Positions 1-10,694 of a stretch of DNA of 64,000 bases are shown here, piece after piece. Each line of letters begins with the position of its first letter. Position 1 is the stretch's first letter. The notes under the pieces are model-generated. The model had not been told where the DNA came from and made no database searches. It saw nothing but the letters and a program-made list of their open reading frames with translations. The DNA is from Pontederia crassipes (taxonomy: Eukaryota > Streptophyta > Magnoliopsida > Commelinales > Pontederiaceae), in contig CM060196.1 of NCBI GenBank assembly GCA_030549335.1, forward strand, positions 15,267,501 through 15,331,500. Reading direction: 5' to 3'. A program made the translations under genes and the position numbers.

Positions 1-700
1 GGCATTGAAAATAATCTCCTTTTATATCTTAACTGTACTCTTTTTTTTAAAAAAAATCTAATCTCACAAGCATCTGAAATAATAAAATAACTGAAAAATG
101 AACCAAGAATGCAACAATATTTATAATTTTATCATAAAATTAATTTATGTCTATAAAAATGAGGTAAATCAGTAAATGTACGAGCGTTTGCCTTCAACAA
201 TTTGGTTTATGGAGGAATAAAAGAGAAACCCGATGAATTATGATAAATTTATTTCTCAAGGCATTGCATGTAATTTATTTCTCAAACTACTAACAGGATA
301 ATTTATTTCTCACTTCTAGTTTTAATGTAATTTATTTCATTGTTTTGTTTTGTTGAACTTGACAAGTCACGTTGATGTTTATACCCTAGGCTTGGCACTT
401 TGGCTGATATAAAATAATTGAAGTATTTTAGTGACTAAAATTTATTTTAAAAATAAGTAATTATACATTTGAATAAAATTATTTATAATAATAATAATAA
501 TTAGTTAGTTAGGATACAACTAATTGATTTATTTTGTCATATTATAATAGATTTGATATCTTTTATTTAGTTAGGATAACTAGTTCATCTACTTATTTTT
601 TTTACTTATAATAGATTTGATATCTCCGTCATATTAAAGTTTTTTTTAAAAATGATTTATCAGTTAATAAGGGGGCCTTAGTCGGATTAGGTTAATTAGT
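1..700. other. AT-rich intergenic sequence
   Basis: No gene or recognisable mobile element was seen. It holds short A and T runs, a small (ATA)n run near 488-500 and two imperfect copies of a TAGATTTGATATCT-type stretch near 549-562 and 611-625. It ends at the presumed 5' flank of the F-box gene. Confidence 0.5.
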
Positions 701-765
701 TTTAATCAAAGATAATGTAAACGAAGAACCCTAAAACGGCGAGAGAACGACGACCACCGTCGACA

Positions 766-1956
766 ATGGAGAGAGATCGAGAAGGGGAAAGCAGAAGAAG
801 AGGAGGAGAAGGCCGAAGCATCGACATGTTACACGACGAACTCATCGAAGAGATACTGCTGCGGGTTCGCTGTTCCGCCACCCTTCTGGGTCTTCCGGCC
901 GTCTGCAAGCGTTGGCGGTCCATCACCGGCGGTGCCACCTTCCGCCACTTCCATCAACTCCGGAGCGCGGGACTCTCCCTTTTGGGGTACACGGCATCCC
1001 CCGATAATGGTACGGAAACCGTCGCGTGCTTCAAGGGCCGCCAACGCCGCTTTCGCCAAACACCGTTCCCCAAGGCGCCGGACAGGAGGTCCACGCCGTC
1101 TTGCCACGGCCTCGTGTGCCTCTTCCGCGTCATGCGCGACACCCGTGAGATCACCGTGTGGAATCCCACCACCGGAGAGTCGCTCGTCTTACCACCGTCC
1201 CCCCTGGATGTCCGGGATGGGCGCCAGTCGAGCGTCTTCTTCGGGTTTCATCCTCTGACGAACAAGTACAAGGCCCTGGTCATGTGCTACAGGCGCTTCC
1301 ATGTCCTCACAGTCGGCAGCGGCGGCTCGTGGAGGACTACCGCGCCGGAGCGGGATCGTGCTATCTGGTTGACGCAGCTTTTGTCCCCATATTGGCGATC
1401 CGAATCTTTCCCTATTTCTTTCTGCTACAACGGAGTCCTCTACTGGTTCCTCGAAGGTGTATACGGTTCGAGAACTGGAGGTCAGCCGGCGTTGCTGGGG
1501 ACATGCGATCTCGGGAGCGAAGAGTTGGACGTGCATCACGGGTCCTCCTGCAGGCGCGACGTCGGCAGCCACCCCATGCCTGCTGATCATCAGAAGTATC
1601 TTCAGACAGAAGGAATCAAGCATAGCATTGAGTGCGTCATACGGCTCGGTGATTTCGGGCAGACCGTCGACGTCTGGTGGACGCCGCAGTCATCGGATCC
1701 TGATTATGAAATAGTCAGCTTCAAGATAGGGCAGGATCGCCGTCGCGGCACCGGCGCCACAACTGCTACTGGTTCTGCTGTTCTTCCAATATGCATCAGG
1801 ATGGGATCAACTCTGGTATGCGACGACGAAGGCCTTCGTTTTTACCGAGATTTGATGGTGAACGTGATCGAGTACGACTACAACCGTTACCTGAGGCGTT
1901 CGTACCCTCTCTCTCTCCACGAGGGAACACGAGCTCCATTGAAGGATCTGATATAA
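766..1956 (+). CDS. F-box protein with F-box-associated (FBA) region
   Basis: An intronless 396-residue gene. F-box proteins bind SKP1 through the F-box and present a substrate to the SCF ubiquitin ligase; the substrate is not known here. The F-box lies at about residues 20-60, with LHDELIEEILLRV followed by LPAVCKRWRSI, the usual pattern. Downstream, SCHGLVCLF, WNPTTGESLVLPP and FGFHPLTNKYKAL match the opening blades of the FBA interaction region of large plant F-box families. The start at 766 is the first in-frame Met before the F-box; Met21 just before LHDEL is an alternative. GC content rises sharply over the gene compared with its flanks, as is common for intronless monocot F-box genes. 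A damaged relative lies about 7 kb downstream. The family is certain; the orthology is not. Confidence 0.9.
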   Translation: MERDREGESRRRGGEGRSIDMLHDELIEEILLRVRCSATLLGLPAVCKRWRSITGGATFRHFHQLRSAGLSLLGYTASPDNGTETVACFKGRQRRFRQTPFPKAPDRRSTPSCHGLVCLFRVMRDTREITVWNPTTGESLVLPPSPLDVRDGRQSSVFFGFHPLTNKYKALVMCYRRFHVLTVGSGGSWRTTAPERDRAIWLTQLLSPYWRSESFPISFCYNGVLYWFLEGVYGSRTGGQPALLGTCDLGSEELDVHHGSSCRRDVGSHPMPADHQKYLQTEGIKHSIECVIRLGDFGQTVDVWWTPQSSDPDYEIVSFKIGQDRRRGTGATTATGSAVLPICIRMGSTLVCDDEGLRFYRDLMVNVIEYDYNRYLRRSYPLSLHEGTRAPLKDLI

Positions 1957-4900
1957 AGAAGAATTAAGTGAGGAACTGATCAGGTGTCCCTTCATCCATT
2001 CCTGTTCTTGCTGTTGAAGCTGCTGACGATGATTTGATTACTTAGACTTGCTCTTTTACTTAATTTGTTCCGCTAATTTATATGCATTTGGACTTGAGTT
2101 GGATCGTCTGCCAGAATTTTCTCTTTTCTTTTCATTTTTTTTCATTTCAAATCTCAAGAAGTTTATAAAAAATTTCCATCCATTTGAGACATATTTTCTG
2201 ACGAGTTATGTCCCTAGAAAAAAATGTTCGTCCCAAATAAATTTGTGATAGCAAATCACAAATAACCAAGGACGTTTGCCTTCATAATTTGCAATCGATA
2301 GTGATAAAATTAATTAGAGCAATTAATGCCATGACTAATCCGTTTTCGAACGAAAAAACAAGAAGACTGATCAATTAACCATTTCAGAAATCAAACTTAT
2401 TTTAAATTTTCTCCTTTGTTTGATTGCAATGAAAGTTAAAATTGCAGCAGATTGATTCGTCTTAGTTCTGATTACTGCGTGTGGTTTAGCATAACCTTCT
2501 CTGGAATTCCTTCATTTGTCTCGATAAGTCATTTCTTTTTTTAACTACTATTTTTTTTTTGCATGTCAATTATATGTGTAACATTCGATTTTTAAAAAAA
2601 AATTAAAATTAAATTTCATAATTAAAATAAATATAAAATTTGGGATTTGTTAAAGAAAGATGAAGTTTGAAAAGAAATAAAAGTATAGTTAGAGAATGAT
2701 AAGAGAAGAGGAATGGATAAGATAAGAAAAGTCTGAATGAGAATAAAATATTATTAGATAAGAATGATAATTCTTAATTATGTTAGAAATTAAAATTATA
2801 AAATTGATTTTGAATTTAACTATAAGTTTAGAACATAAAGGATTTTTAATGAGAGTTAAATAAGAGTTTTATGTCCAAAAATATCTAAAAGATAAAATAA
2901 GATTATTTTATTTTATTTAGAGTTAAAGAATATTATTTATTTATTTATTTTCAAAAATTCAGGAATAATTATGTTTAGGAGAGATAGAATAAAGAAAACA
3001 TAATTAGAAGAGTATTAGGGATAAAGTTTCATTAAATGATTGAATTAGGACTTCTAAGAATGTTGAAATTAGGTGTTTTAAAGATAAAAATATTTAGAAA
3101 ATAAAATAATAATAAATTATTATTTTAAATTTGAAAAGTCAAGAAAAATATAGTGATATTAATTAATTATTTAATTAATTTATGAAAATAAAAAATAAAT
3201 TATGAATAGGAAGTATGATTATGAGTTCTAATTAAATTAGAACTTAAGAACTTTTCACTATTAAAAATCTCTTTCAAGCTATCTTCTTCTCGTGTGGCTG
3301 AAACTTTTGGTCATCTCTTCACGGACATCCCTCTGTTCAAGAACGTCGAAATCATTGCCGAAAAATAAGCGTGGTCACCAAGAAGATTGCCTAAAGTTTT
3401 GACTTGCAAGTAGTTATGCTTGGATAGGTACGCGTTGATGTTGGATTCACTTTTTCATATAATTTTTTAATAGATTTAATCAAGTTACGAATAGAAATTG
3501 GTACCCACATATTCTTTAATGATTAGTAGCCCTACATTCTTTCTATGAGCGTAAGAACTTCACCTTCGATGGAGTCGTCAAAGGATGATTATGTTCCTCA
3601 ACAAATTTTCTCATCTTCCACTTTTCATCCTTTCGTAGATCAATATATAAATGACCAAGACAATCATCTCTAACTTCTCTTCTTTGTTTAAATTCTTTTT
3701 CAATACCTTGCTTCACTCTTTTATGCCTTTTTTAGAACACACATGTTTTATTGATAACATTTCTTGTAATTTGGACTTATGCAAACCTTGTTTTCTAATA
3801 GAAAAATTAACTAATTTCGTATACATATTATAATGTGTAAGCTTCATCATCATTGTCAAATATCATCCCAAGTATGGCTTCGGTACTTCGTAGGATTTAA
3901 CATAATCAACTTGCATGTTATCATTTTCTTCTATTGCGATATCTTCATCATTTGCTTCTTCCACATAACCATTTACAATGGCAATCTCTGGATGTGCTTC
4001 CATAAATTAACCTGTAGCTAAGATTCACAATAAATGACGAGGGGTTTAGGGTACAAATGAGATCCACGATGCGCAGTTCATGACAATTATGCATTCATCA
4101 ACTTATTTGCATACTATAACTCAGTCTATTAGCATTAAACATAAGCATCTATACTATTTTCATTACATGCATAGATTGAACAATTACATGCATTCTATGA
4201 CGAGAGGTTGAGCAGTGATATCACTGGCAATTACATGCATAGATTTAACACAGAAGCTTCTGTATCGCAGACCAACATAAAATCCTTTAGAGCAACTAAA
4301 TAGCAGGGGGAAAGAGATAATTACATAACAATAATTCCCTTTTGATTGCATGAGGAAAGCATGCAAGGATTGATAGGAAAGTTAAGGCAAAGTTTCGGTA
4401 ATTCGACACTAGGATACCTTTGTGCAGAAAACTAGCCCGATCTGGAAGAAACCGACTCATGTTCTTCAATGGATAGGAAACTCGACGCATGACTATGCAC
4501 AACCGAACCTAGGTTTGCACTAAACCCATCCCGGGTTTAGGGGAGGTCAACCCATGTTCTTTACTCGATGAAAGTCGACTTTTGATTTTCTTTTTGGCCA
4601 ACTAAACAGACCAAGTTTAAATCATGCTTAGCTCGAGTTGCCGTTGTCATGAAGTATAAGGTATTGAATCGACTAAACCCGGCCCAAGCCACCTCGGACT
4701 CGACTCAAGTTCTCATTAAAAATATGTTAGAGTTTATGTTGTGATAGAATCCGACCCGAATTATAGTATATACCTAACCCGAGTCAGATTAAACTTGGCC
4801 CGAATTTCCACTGATTATTTGCACATATTATTTCATTGATTCTTTTATTATCAAATGACATTTTTGCCCATGCATTGGCGTATGATGAATTGAATTGAAA

Positions 4901-6490
4901 AGATAGTTAACCAGGTAAGAAAGATAAAAAATGAAAAATGTGAGAAAGGGTCAAGTAAAATACCCATAACCATAGGGGATTGGAACTAAGTGCCATATGA
5001 AACTAAGTGCTATATCTTACGAAGAAAAGGTGAAAGTCATCTTTAGAATTCGTATGGGTCACCTCTAAAATTCAATCATAACCAAAGAACTACATGAAAG
5101 CATCATTGTTATACTTAAAAGTAAAGAAGAAAACACATGAACATTAAAAGTAAAGAAGCAAAAAACATGAACGTGAAAAGTAAAGAATAAAGAATATGCA
5201 AAGAAATGTGAATAAACATATGAACAAGAACATTAACATGAATGTGGAATAAAATAAGAATAGTAAAAGTAATGAGAATGTTTATTAAAGTGTATGATTA
5301 TTAATCAATGATCTTATGATTGTTTTATAACTAAGTTTGATTTATTTTTATCATAATTTTATATCTTTTTACATTATCGCATGTAGTGAGTATTCATTAC
5401 TCATGTAAATTCTATTTCATTGTATTTGAATTATACAAGTAGATGAACAAATAAGTAAGGATAAAGGTGTGGGCAATAGTAAAGTTCGTGGTGATGTAAA
5501 ATGTACATGGATATTAAGTCATTAGAATTCTTCATTATGTTGTTATTTGAAAATAAGTTAGCTTTTGCAGGACTAATAGAAAAGGATAGTTAGAAAGTAA
5601 AAATAATTTCTGTACTCTATTAAAGAATAATATAATATTATTTTACTTCCTCATTCCGTGTAAAAGAGGATTCAAGAAAAATGAATTGTAAGTAACATGG
5701 CTCCAAATAAGTTCAGATACTATGTGAGAGGAGGGCAAAATTTTTTATCTTAAGAGGCGCATATAATGATGTCAATACATCAAATGCTATTGGAATAGTT
5801 ATGATATCTTGTATTGGGATGACATATATAATTTCAATTTATTTCCTCAAAGTCACCGGGATAGAATCATATAACAACTACTCTACCCATTGACTAAAAA
5901 TTAAGAGAGAATAGAGTGTAGAAACAAAAGCAAAACATTAAATAACTATTCTTCATCCATCTTTCATCTCTGTAATAGTAGAAAAATAAAATTGAGAAAG
6001 GAAGAGAGAATAAGGGTAAAAATGTGAATCATCAAAACAAGAAATATATGGTGATTTTATTTTTTTCCATCTAATGGTCTAGAAGGAAAATGAAAAGATT
6101 TTTTCATCCATTTAACACCCTCTTCACTTGGTTTGTCAAAATATTATTCGTGTGCAAAGAACATTTGCCTCCATTGTTCAATCTCTACCTCCATTAATAT
6201 ATGTCACATACACCCTCTCATCCTAGGCCCTTTTTCTGCCTCCTCTCCTCCCCCTGTCCACATAAACAATAGGAGTGCATTTGGTTGGTTGATTGATCTC
6301 TTCCTTAAAATCCTAGCATTTTAAGAAATATGATAACTTGAAATCACATTCTAGAATATAAAAGCATAATTATGTTTGGTTTTGGTTTAAGTTTGGAATC
6401 TATAATAGGAAAGAGCCACTCGAATGTGAGATAAAATTTGGAATGTGAGATTACTCCCCATTTTCAAAGGAATGAGATTTGCTCATTTGG
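1957..6490. other. AT-rich intergenic region
   Basis: No supportable gene. Short open frames around 3651-4021 and 4184-4502 have no family features and look like chance. The stretch from 2570 to 3250 is extremely AT-rich. A more GC-balanced stretch at 4500-4810 holds repeated words built on AACCC and CCCGA and may be old LTR sequence, but I found no boundaries. From about 6272 there is a GTGCATTTGGTTGG word resembling a hAT-type MITE end. Confidence 0.4.
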
Positions 6491-7458
6491 CAGGAATTTG
6501 AAATTGCACGAATGGTTCCCCAACTTTGAGTCGATTTCTAGTTGGTCAATCAACTTCAATTTATAACCAGAACATCCTCCATCTTTCACTTTCTTGCACG
6601 CCTAGTCCTCTTGACCGGTGATCACAGGTTCTCCGGTTGCCTTGCTGACGTGTCCGACTTTCTCTCTCATCCACGTCGACTTAAGTTGGCCATGTCAGCT
6701 TAAAAATTTTAAAAATTAATAAAAAAATATGAAACGGTCCACGTCATTAAAAACATAAAAAAAAGTTGGACCGAGAGAGGGAGGGGGGCGCTCCGATCCG
6801 CCCCCTCTGGTCGAGCTCGCCGAGCTCCAGCAAGCTCGACCAGTGTGCGAGAGAGAGGGAGGGGGGCGGTCGCCCCCCTCCTTCTCTGCGAGAGAGAGAG
6901 AGGGAAGGGGGCGACCACCCCCCTCCAGTCGAGCTCGCCGAAGCTCGGCGAGCTCGACCGGAGGGGGACGGTTGCCCCCCTCCGATCAAGCTCGCCGGAG
7001 CTCGGCGAGTTAGACTGGAGGGGGGCGGTCGCCCCCTTCCCTCTCTCTCGCACTTTGGTCGAGCTCGCCGGAGCTGGGCGAGCTCAATCGGAGGGCGGCG
7101 ACCGCCCCCCCTCCGATCTAGCTCACCGGCGAGCTGGATCGGAGGGGGGCGGTCGCCCCCCTCCCTCTCTCTCTCCAACTTTTTTTTAATGACATGGATA
7201 GTTTTATATTTTTTATTAATTTTTAAAATTTTTAAGCTGACGTGGCCAACTTAAGCTGACGTGGCCAACTTAAGCTGACGTGGATGAGAAAGAAAGTCGG
7301 CCACGTCAGCAAGGCAATCAGAGAACCTGTGATCACCGGTCAAGAGGACTAGGGGTGCAAGAAAGTGAAAGATGGAGAACATTTTGGTTATAAATTGAAG
7401 TTGAGGGACAAATTAGAAATCGACTCAAAGTTGAGGGACCATTCGTGTAATTTACCTG
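6491..7458. mobile_element. Fold-back (long terminal inverted repeat) element, about 970 bp
   Basis: Two arms of about 280 bp (6491-6770 and 7174-7458) are near-complete inverted copies: both contain CACGAATGGT, CAACTTTGAGTCGATTTCTA, the TGACCGGTGATCACAGGTTC word and CTTGCTGACGTG. The right arm has a 19-bp unit (GACGTGGCCAACTTAAGCT) about twice more than the left. The interior is a GC-rich repeat. Both ends read CAGG going inward. I could not find a matching flanking duplication, so the superfamily (MULE-like or other) is open. Arm identity is high, so transcription would give a long hairpin RNA. Confidence 0.8.
6771..7173. repeat. GC-rich tandem repeat inside the fold-back element
   Basis: About 400 bp of alternating blocks: a GGGGGCGGTCGCCCCCCTCC-like palindrome, a GAGCTCGCCGGAGCTCGGCG-like palindrome and GAGAGAGAGGGA runs, repeated about six times with varied order. 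It is open in several frames on both strands (Arg/Pro/Ser/Gly-rich), a by-product of repeat length and lack of AT. I do not call a protein here. Confidence 0.75.
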
Positions 7459-8589
7459 ATTACTTCCGGAATGTAATATTATCAAATGCATTACAATATA
7501 ACACACTTTCAAACGCTGATATTTAACATGCCTTCAGAGATTCTCAGAAAACATTCAAATAAAACATACCAAACACATTAAAACTTGTGGAAGGCATATA
7601 TAAGAGATAAAAGGTGTGTAGCACTATTATTTTAATATATATATATATATATATTATTATCAATTACCCCAAAAAATTATTATCACTGTTTCATATGACT
7701 AATAGATATTTTTTGTCTCTATTTAATAAAATGAAGCGATAATGATATTTTTAAAGTGACAATAATGCCACTTTAAAATGTCATCAAACAGAAACAGCTC
7801 CAAAATAATCTAACATTAACTTATTAATTATTTCAAGTATTTCTTGTTTTCCTGATTTTTTTCTTTTTGTTTTGGTTTTCTAAATTAGAGATTATTGTAA
7901 TTCATTAATAAAATAAGTCAATGAATAGAGAAAATAGATATCTTATCTTTGGTTAAAAAATAAACACTTATTTAGAGTAATGCTGATGGACGAGTACTAT
8001 CAAATTAAAATGGATGCAAAACTCACTTATTATTGAAAAAGAATACTTTTTATTTACAATTTTAAAAGATTAAAATATTTTCATAGAAAATTTATAGAAT
8101 AATGCTTCCATTTTCTGAAATTAATACATCCACTTATCATGAGAAAATATCCTTACTTCATCATAATTATCTATAGATTATTTTTTCTTATTTATATAAG
8201 TTAGAATTTCAATTGTGAAATTTATCTCATATAAACCCATCCAATAAAAAAATATCAAACCGATAAAAAATTAGGACAAATTTTAATAGAACGAAATCGA
8301 TCAGCTCAACAAAGATTAAAAAATCAAGGAGACCATGGAGCCCAATTTTTTATTTTATAATTATTTAAATTATCATTTTATTATTGGTATAATAAATTTT
8401 ATATAATTTAATATTTTTCTATCAGATTATGGAACTCTAATTTGATAATTTTAAAAGTTTAATACTTTATCTTATTTTTATTTATAAAATTAAATATGTT
8501 TATATTAAACTGAATTTATTTATATTTTTAAAGAAATATTTTTATATTGAAATACAGTTTCAAAAATATAGTGCTTTATCTAAGCATAA
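7459..8589. other. AT-rich intergenic region
   Basis: No gene seen. Contains a (TA)n run at 7638-7656. An ACCAAACACATT word at 7570-7581 is the rough inverse of the word near 6272, so the fold-back element may sit inside an older MITE. The rest is low-complexity A/T sequence. Confidence 0.4.
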
Positions 8590-8811
8590 TTCGCCAAGGC
8601 GGGGGACGTGGCATCCATGCCGTCTTGCCATGGCCTCGTGTGTCGGCAGAAGGCATAATCCGACCACCAGAGAGTTGCTTGTCTGGGATGATCGCGTGTC
8701 GACCATCTCCTTCAGTTTTCATCCTCCGACGAACAAATACAAGGCCCTAGTCATGCACTGCAGGCCCTTCCATGTCCTCACTCTTGGCAGCGGCGACTTG
8801 TGAAGGACTAT

Positions 8812-9573
8812 GGCTCTATTTGACAACAGTAAAAAGCGTTTAACGTTTAACGATTTAATCGCTAATTCTTTTATTTGGTAAATAATAAAAATAAGTAGCG
8901 TTTAATATTTCATGTGAAAATATTGAAAAGCTACTTATAATAGTATTTAGTGATTAGAGGTTAGCGATTCATAATTTTTTTTCAATTTGCCCTTATTCAA
9001 ATGCATTATTTCTTTATCATTTTATCTTATTATTTTCTCATTTTTATTTTATTACCAACAACAACAACAACAAAGCCTTATCTCACTAGGTGAAGTCGGC
9101 TACATGGATCATACGACACCATTCCGCTCTATTAGTAACTAAACCTTTCGGTATATTATTCACATTTAACTGTATTTCTTTTTATATTCATGCTTAATTA
9201 ATTAAAAAATATTTATATATTAATAATAAATAAAAAGTTTAATAAATAATATTTTTATATAGTGCACTATATACAATTTATTGTCAATATAAATTTCTAT
9301 ATATTTTAACAAAAAAAATAACTAAGAGATTTTATTTTATTTAACTAAGATATAAATGATTTATTTATTGCATTGTAATAGAATTTGTATAGTGTTTGAA
9401 TTGAATAATTTATCATATTGTCCAATTATATTATTTTATATTCATCAGCTAATTTTATCTCTAAATTTAACAAACACTTATTTATTAGAATTTCTAATCG
9501 ATAATCACTATTCGCTATCTGTTGATTAAACTGTTATGAGCTTATTAAATTATTAATAATGTCAAATCGAGCC
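8812..9573. mobile_element. MITE-like insertion in the F-box relic
   Basis: The ends are imperfect inverted repeats: GGCTCTATTTGACAACAGTA at the left and, read inward from the right, GGCTCGATTTGACATTATTA. The flanks give a possible 3-bp TAT duplication. The interior is AT-rich with further inverted similarity (TTAACGATTTAATCGCTAA against the inverse of AATCGATAATCACTATTCGC). It contains a SINE fragment. The superfamily is not certain. Confidence 0.7.
9055..9151 (-). mobile_element. TTG-tailed SINE, 5'-truncated (copy 1)
   Basis: The AAC-repeat tail at 9055-9073 is followed by AAAGCCTTATCTCACTAGGT and the GGATCATACGAC and CTCTATTAGTAAC blocks of the SINE family. It stops after about 97 bp, so the 5' half is missing. 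It lies inside the MITE. No clear target duplication was found. Confidence 0.8.
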
Positions 9574-9655
9574 TATATCTAGTTGACTCATATTTTCTCC
9601 CTATGTTAGCAGTTTGAACATGCTCCTCTTTATTTCTGCTACAATGGAATCCTGT

Positions 9656-10694
9656 AATGCATTTATTAAATAAATCTAATTTAAAGAATTAAATTATTTT
9701 ATTAAATAAATCTAATTTAAAGAATTAAATTAGATGATTGGTGTTTGAAAAGAGATAAAGATATTAGAAAAAAGAAATTTGAGATTGGAATAAAATTATG
9801 GATTTAAAATTGGATTTTTAATCTAATCGAAAGTTTATCTTATAAATGTCTCCTCCAATTGGAAAAATCAAGATTTTTAGGTTTCAAAATATTCAAGAAA
9901 TAAAATAATGGAGTTGGAGTAAAGATATAATAGAAAAAGAAATAGAAGAGGATTAGAAATAGTTAGATAAATATTATGAAAATAAAATTTATATTATGAA
10001 TAAAATTTAAAAATAAAATATTTAAATAATAATGCAAGATTATTGAAATTAATAATTTTAAACTTAATCTAGGATGATCAAGCTTTTATTTAACCTTAGA
10101 AAAAAAGATATTATATACAAAGAGTTAAAAGTAAGTAAACATAATTTAATATAGTCATTTTAAACTTAATTAGAGGCGAGGCAATATTTTTGTATTATAT
10201 AATATATGAATTGCTAGATAGATTACTTATGTATATTAAACAAAATAATATACGTTAACGAATGATCTTTTTTTAAGAGGCAATATGAATTATCAATAAT
10301 GTGGAATGATAATGTTGTGAACATCCAGAGTTAAGGAATATGCAAAGTAAAAATTTCATTAATACCCACATTTTAAATTAACATTTTATCAATAATTCTC
10401 ATGAAAATTAGTTCACACTTGATAAAAATATTTTAAAATTCAACCTATAAAAATGTAATACACGGCAACGAATGAAGACACCAAGAATTAAAAGAAAAGA
10501 AAAATGAATCCCCCAAGAGAAACACCAAATAAACAAAAGGAAAAGAGCTCGGCGCACCGCACAGGTGCAGTTGTTGGTTTCCTCGTCATGTCAACTTTTA
10601 TGTCGTTTGCTCCTGACGATGAGCGAAGCGCCCAAGGCCCTTTTACCTCCCTCCCTCCCTCCTCAGACTCGTACTGGTACTGTTCTTCTTCTCC
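9656..10694. other. AT-rich intergenic region and 5' flank of the aminotransferase gene
   Basis: Contains a 36-bp tandem duplication (9662-9697 and 9698-9733, unit starting TTTATTAAATAAATC). Otherwise A/T-rich with no gene. Composition becomes GC-balanced from about 10505, the likely promoter and 5' leader of the next gene. Confidence 0.5.

Larger units (their letters stand above)
8590..9655 (+). pseudogene. F-box gene fragment split by a MITE
   Basis: Bases 8590-8811 align with about 1060-1345 of the intact F-box gene: the shared stretch runs through GCCGTCTTGCCA, TTTCATCCTC, GACGAACAA and CTTCCATGTCCTCAC. The frame is broken by deletions and by a TGA where the parent reads TCGTGGAGG. Bases 9574-9655 resume the match with TTTCTGCTACAA and GGA-TCCT, corresponding to about 1370-1445 of the parent. 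The 762 bp between are a MITE-like insertion. About 20 bp of parent sequence is missing at the insertion point. Both the F-box and the C-terminus are absent. It is a relic of a tandem duplicate, not a functional gene. Confidence 0.85.

Noticed and set aside
6709-7254. Open frames on both strands over the GC-rich core of the fold-back element
   Set aside because: They overlap in several frames, are low-complexity Arg/Pro/Gly/Ser repeats and follow from the repeat units; no family feature.
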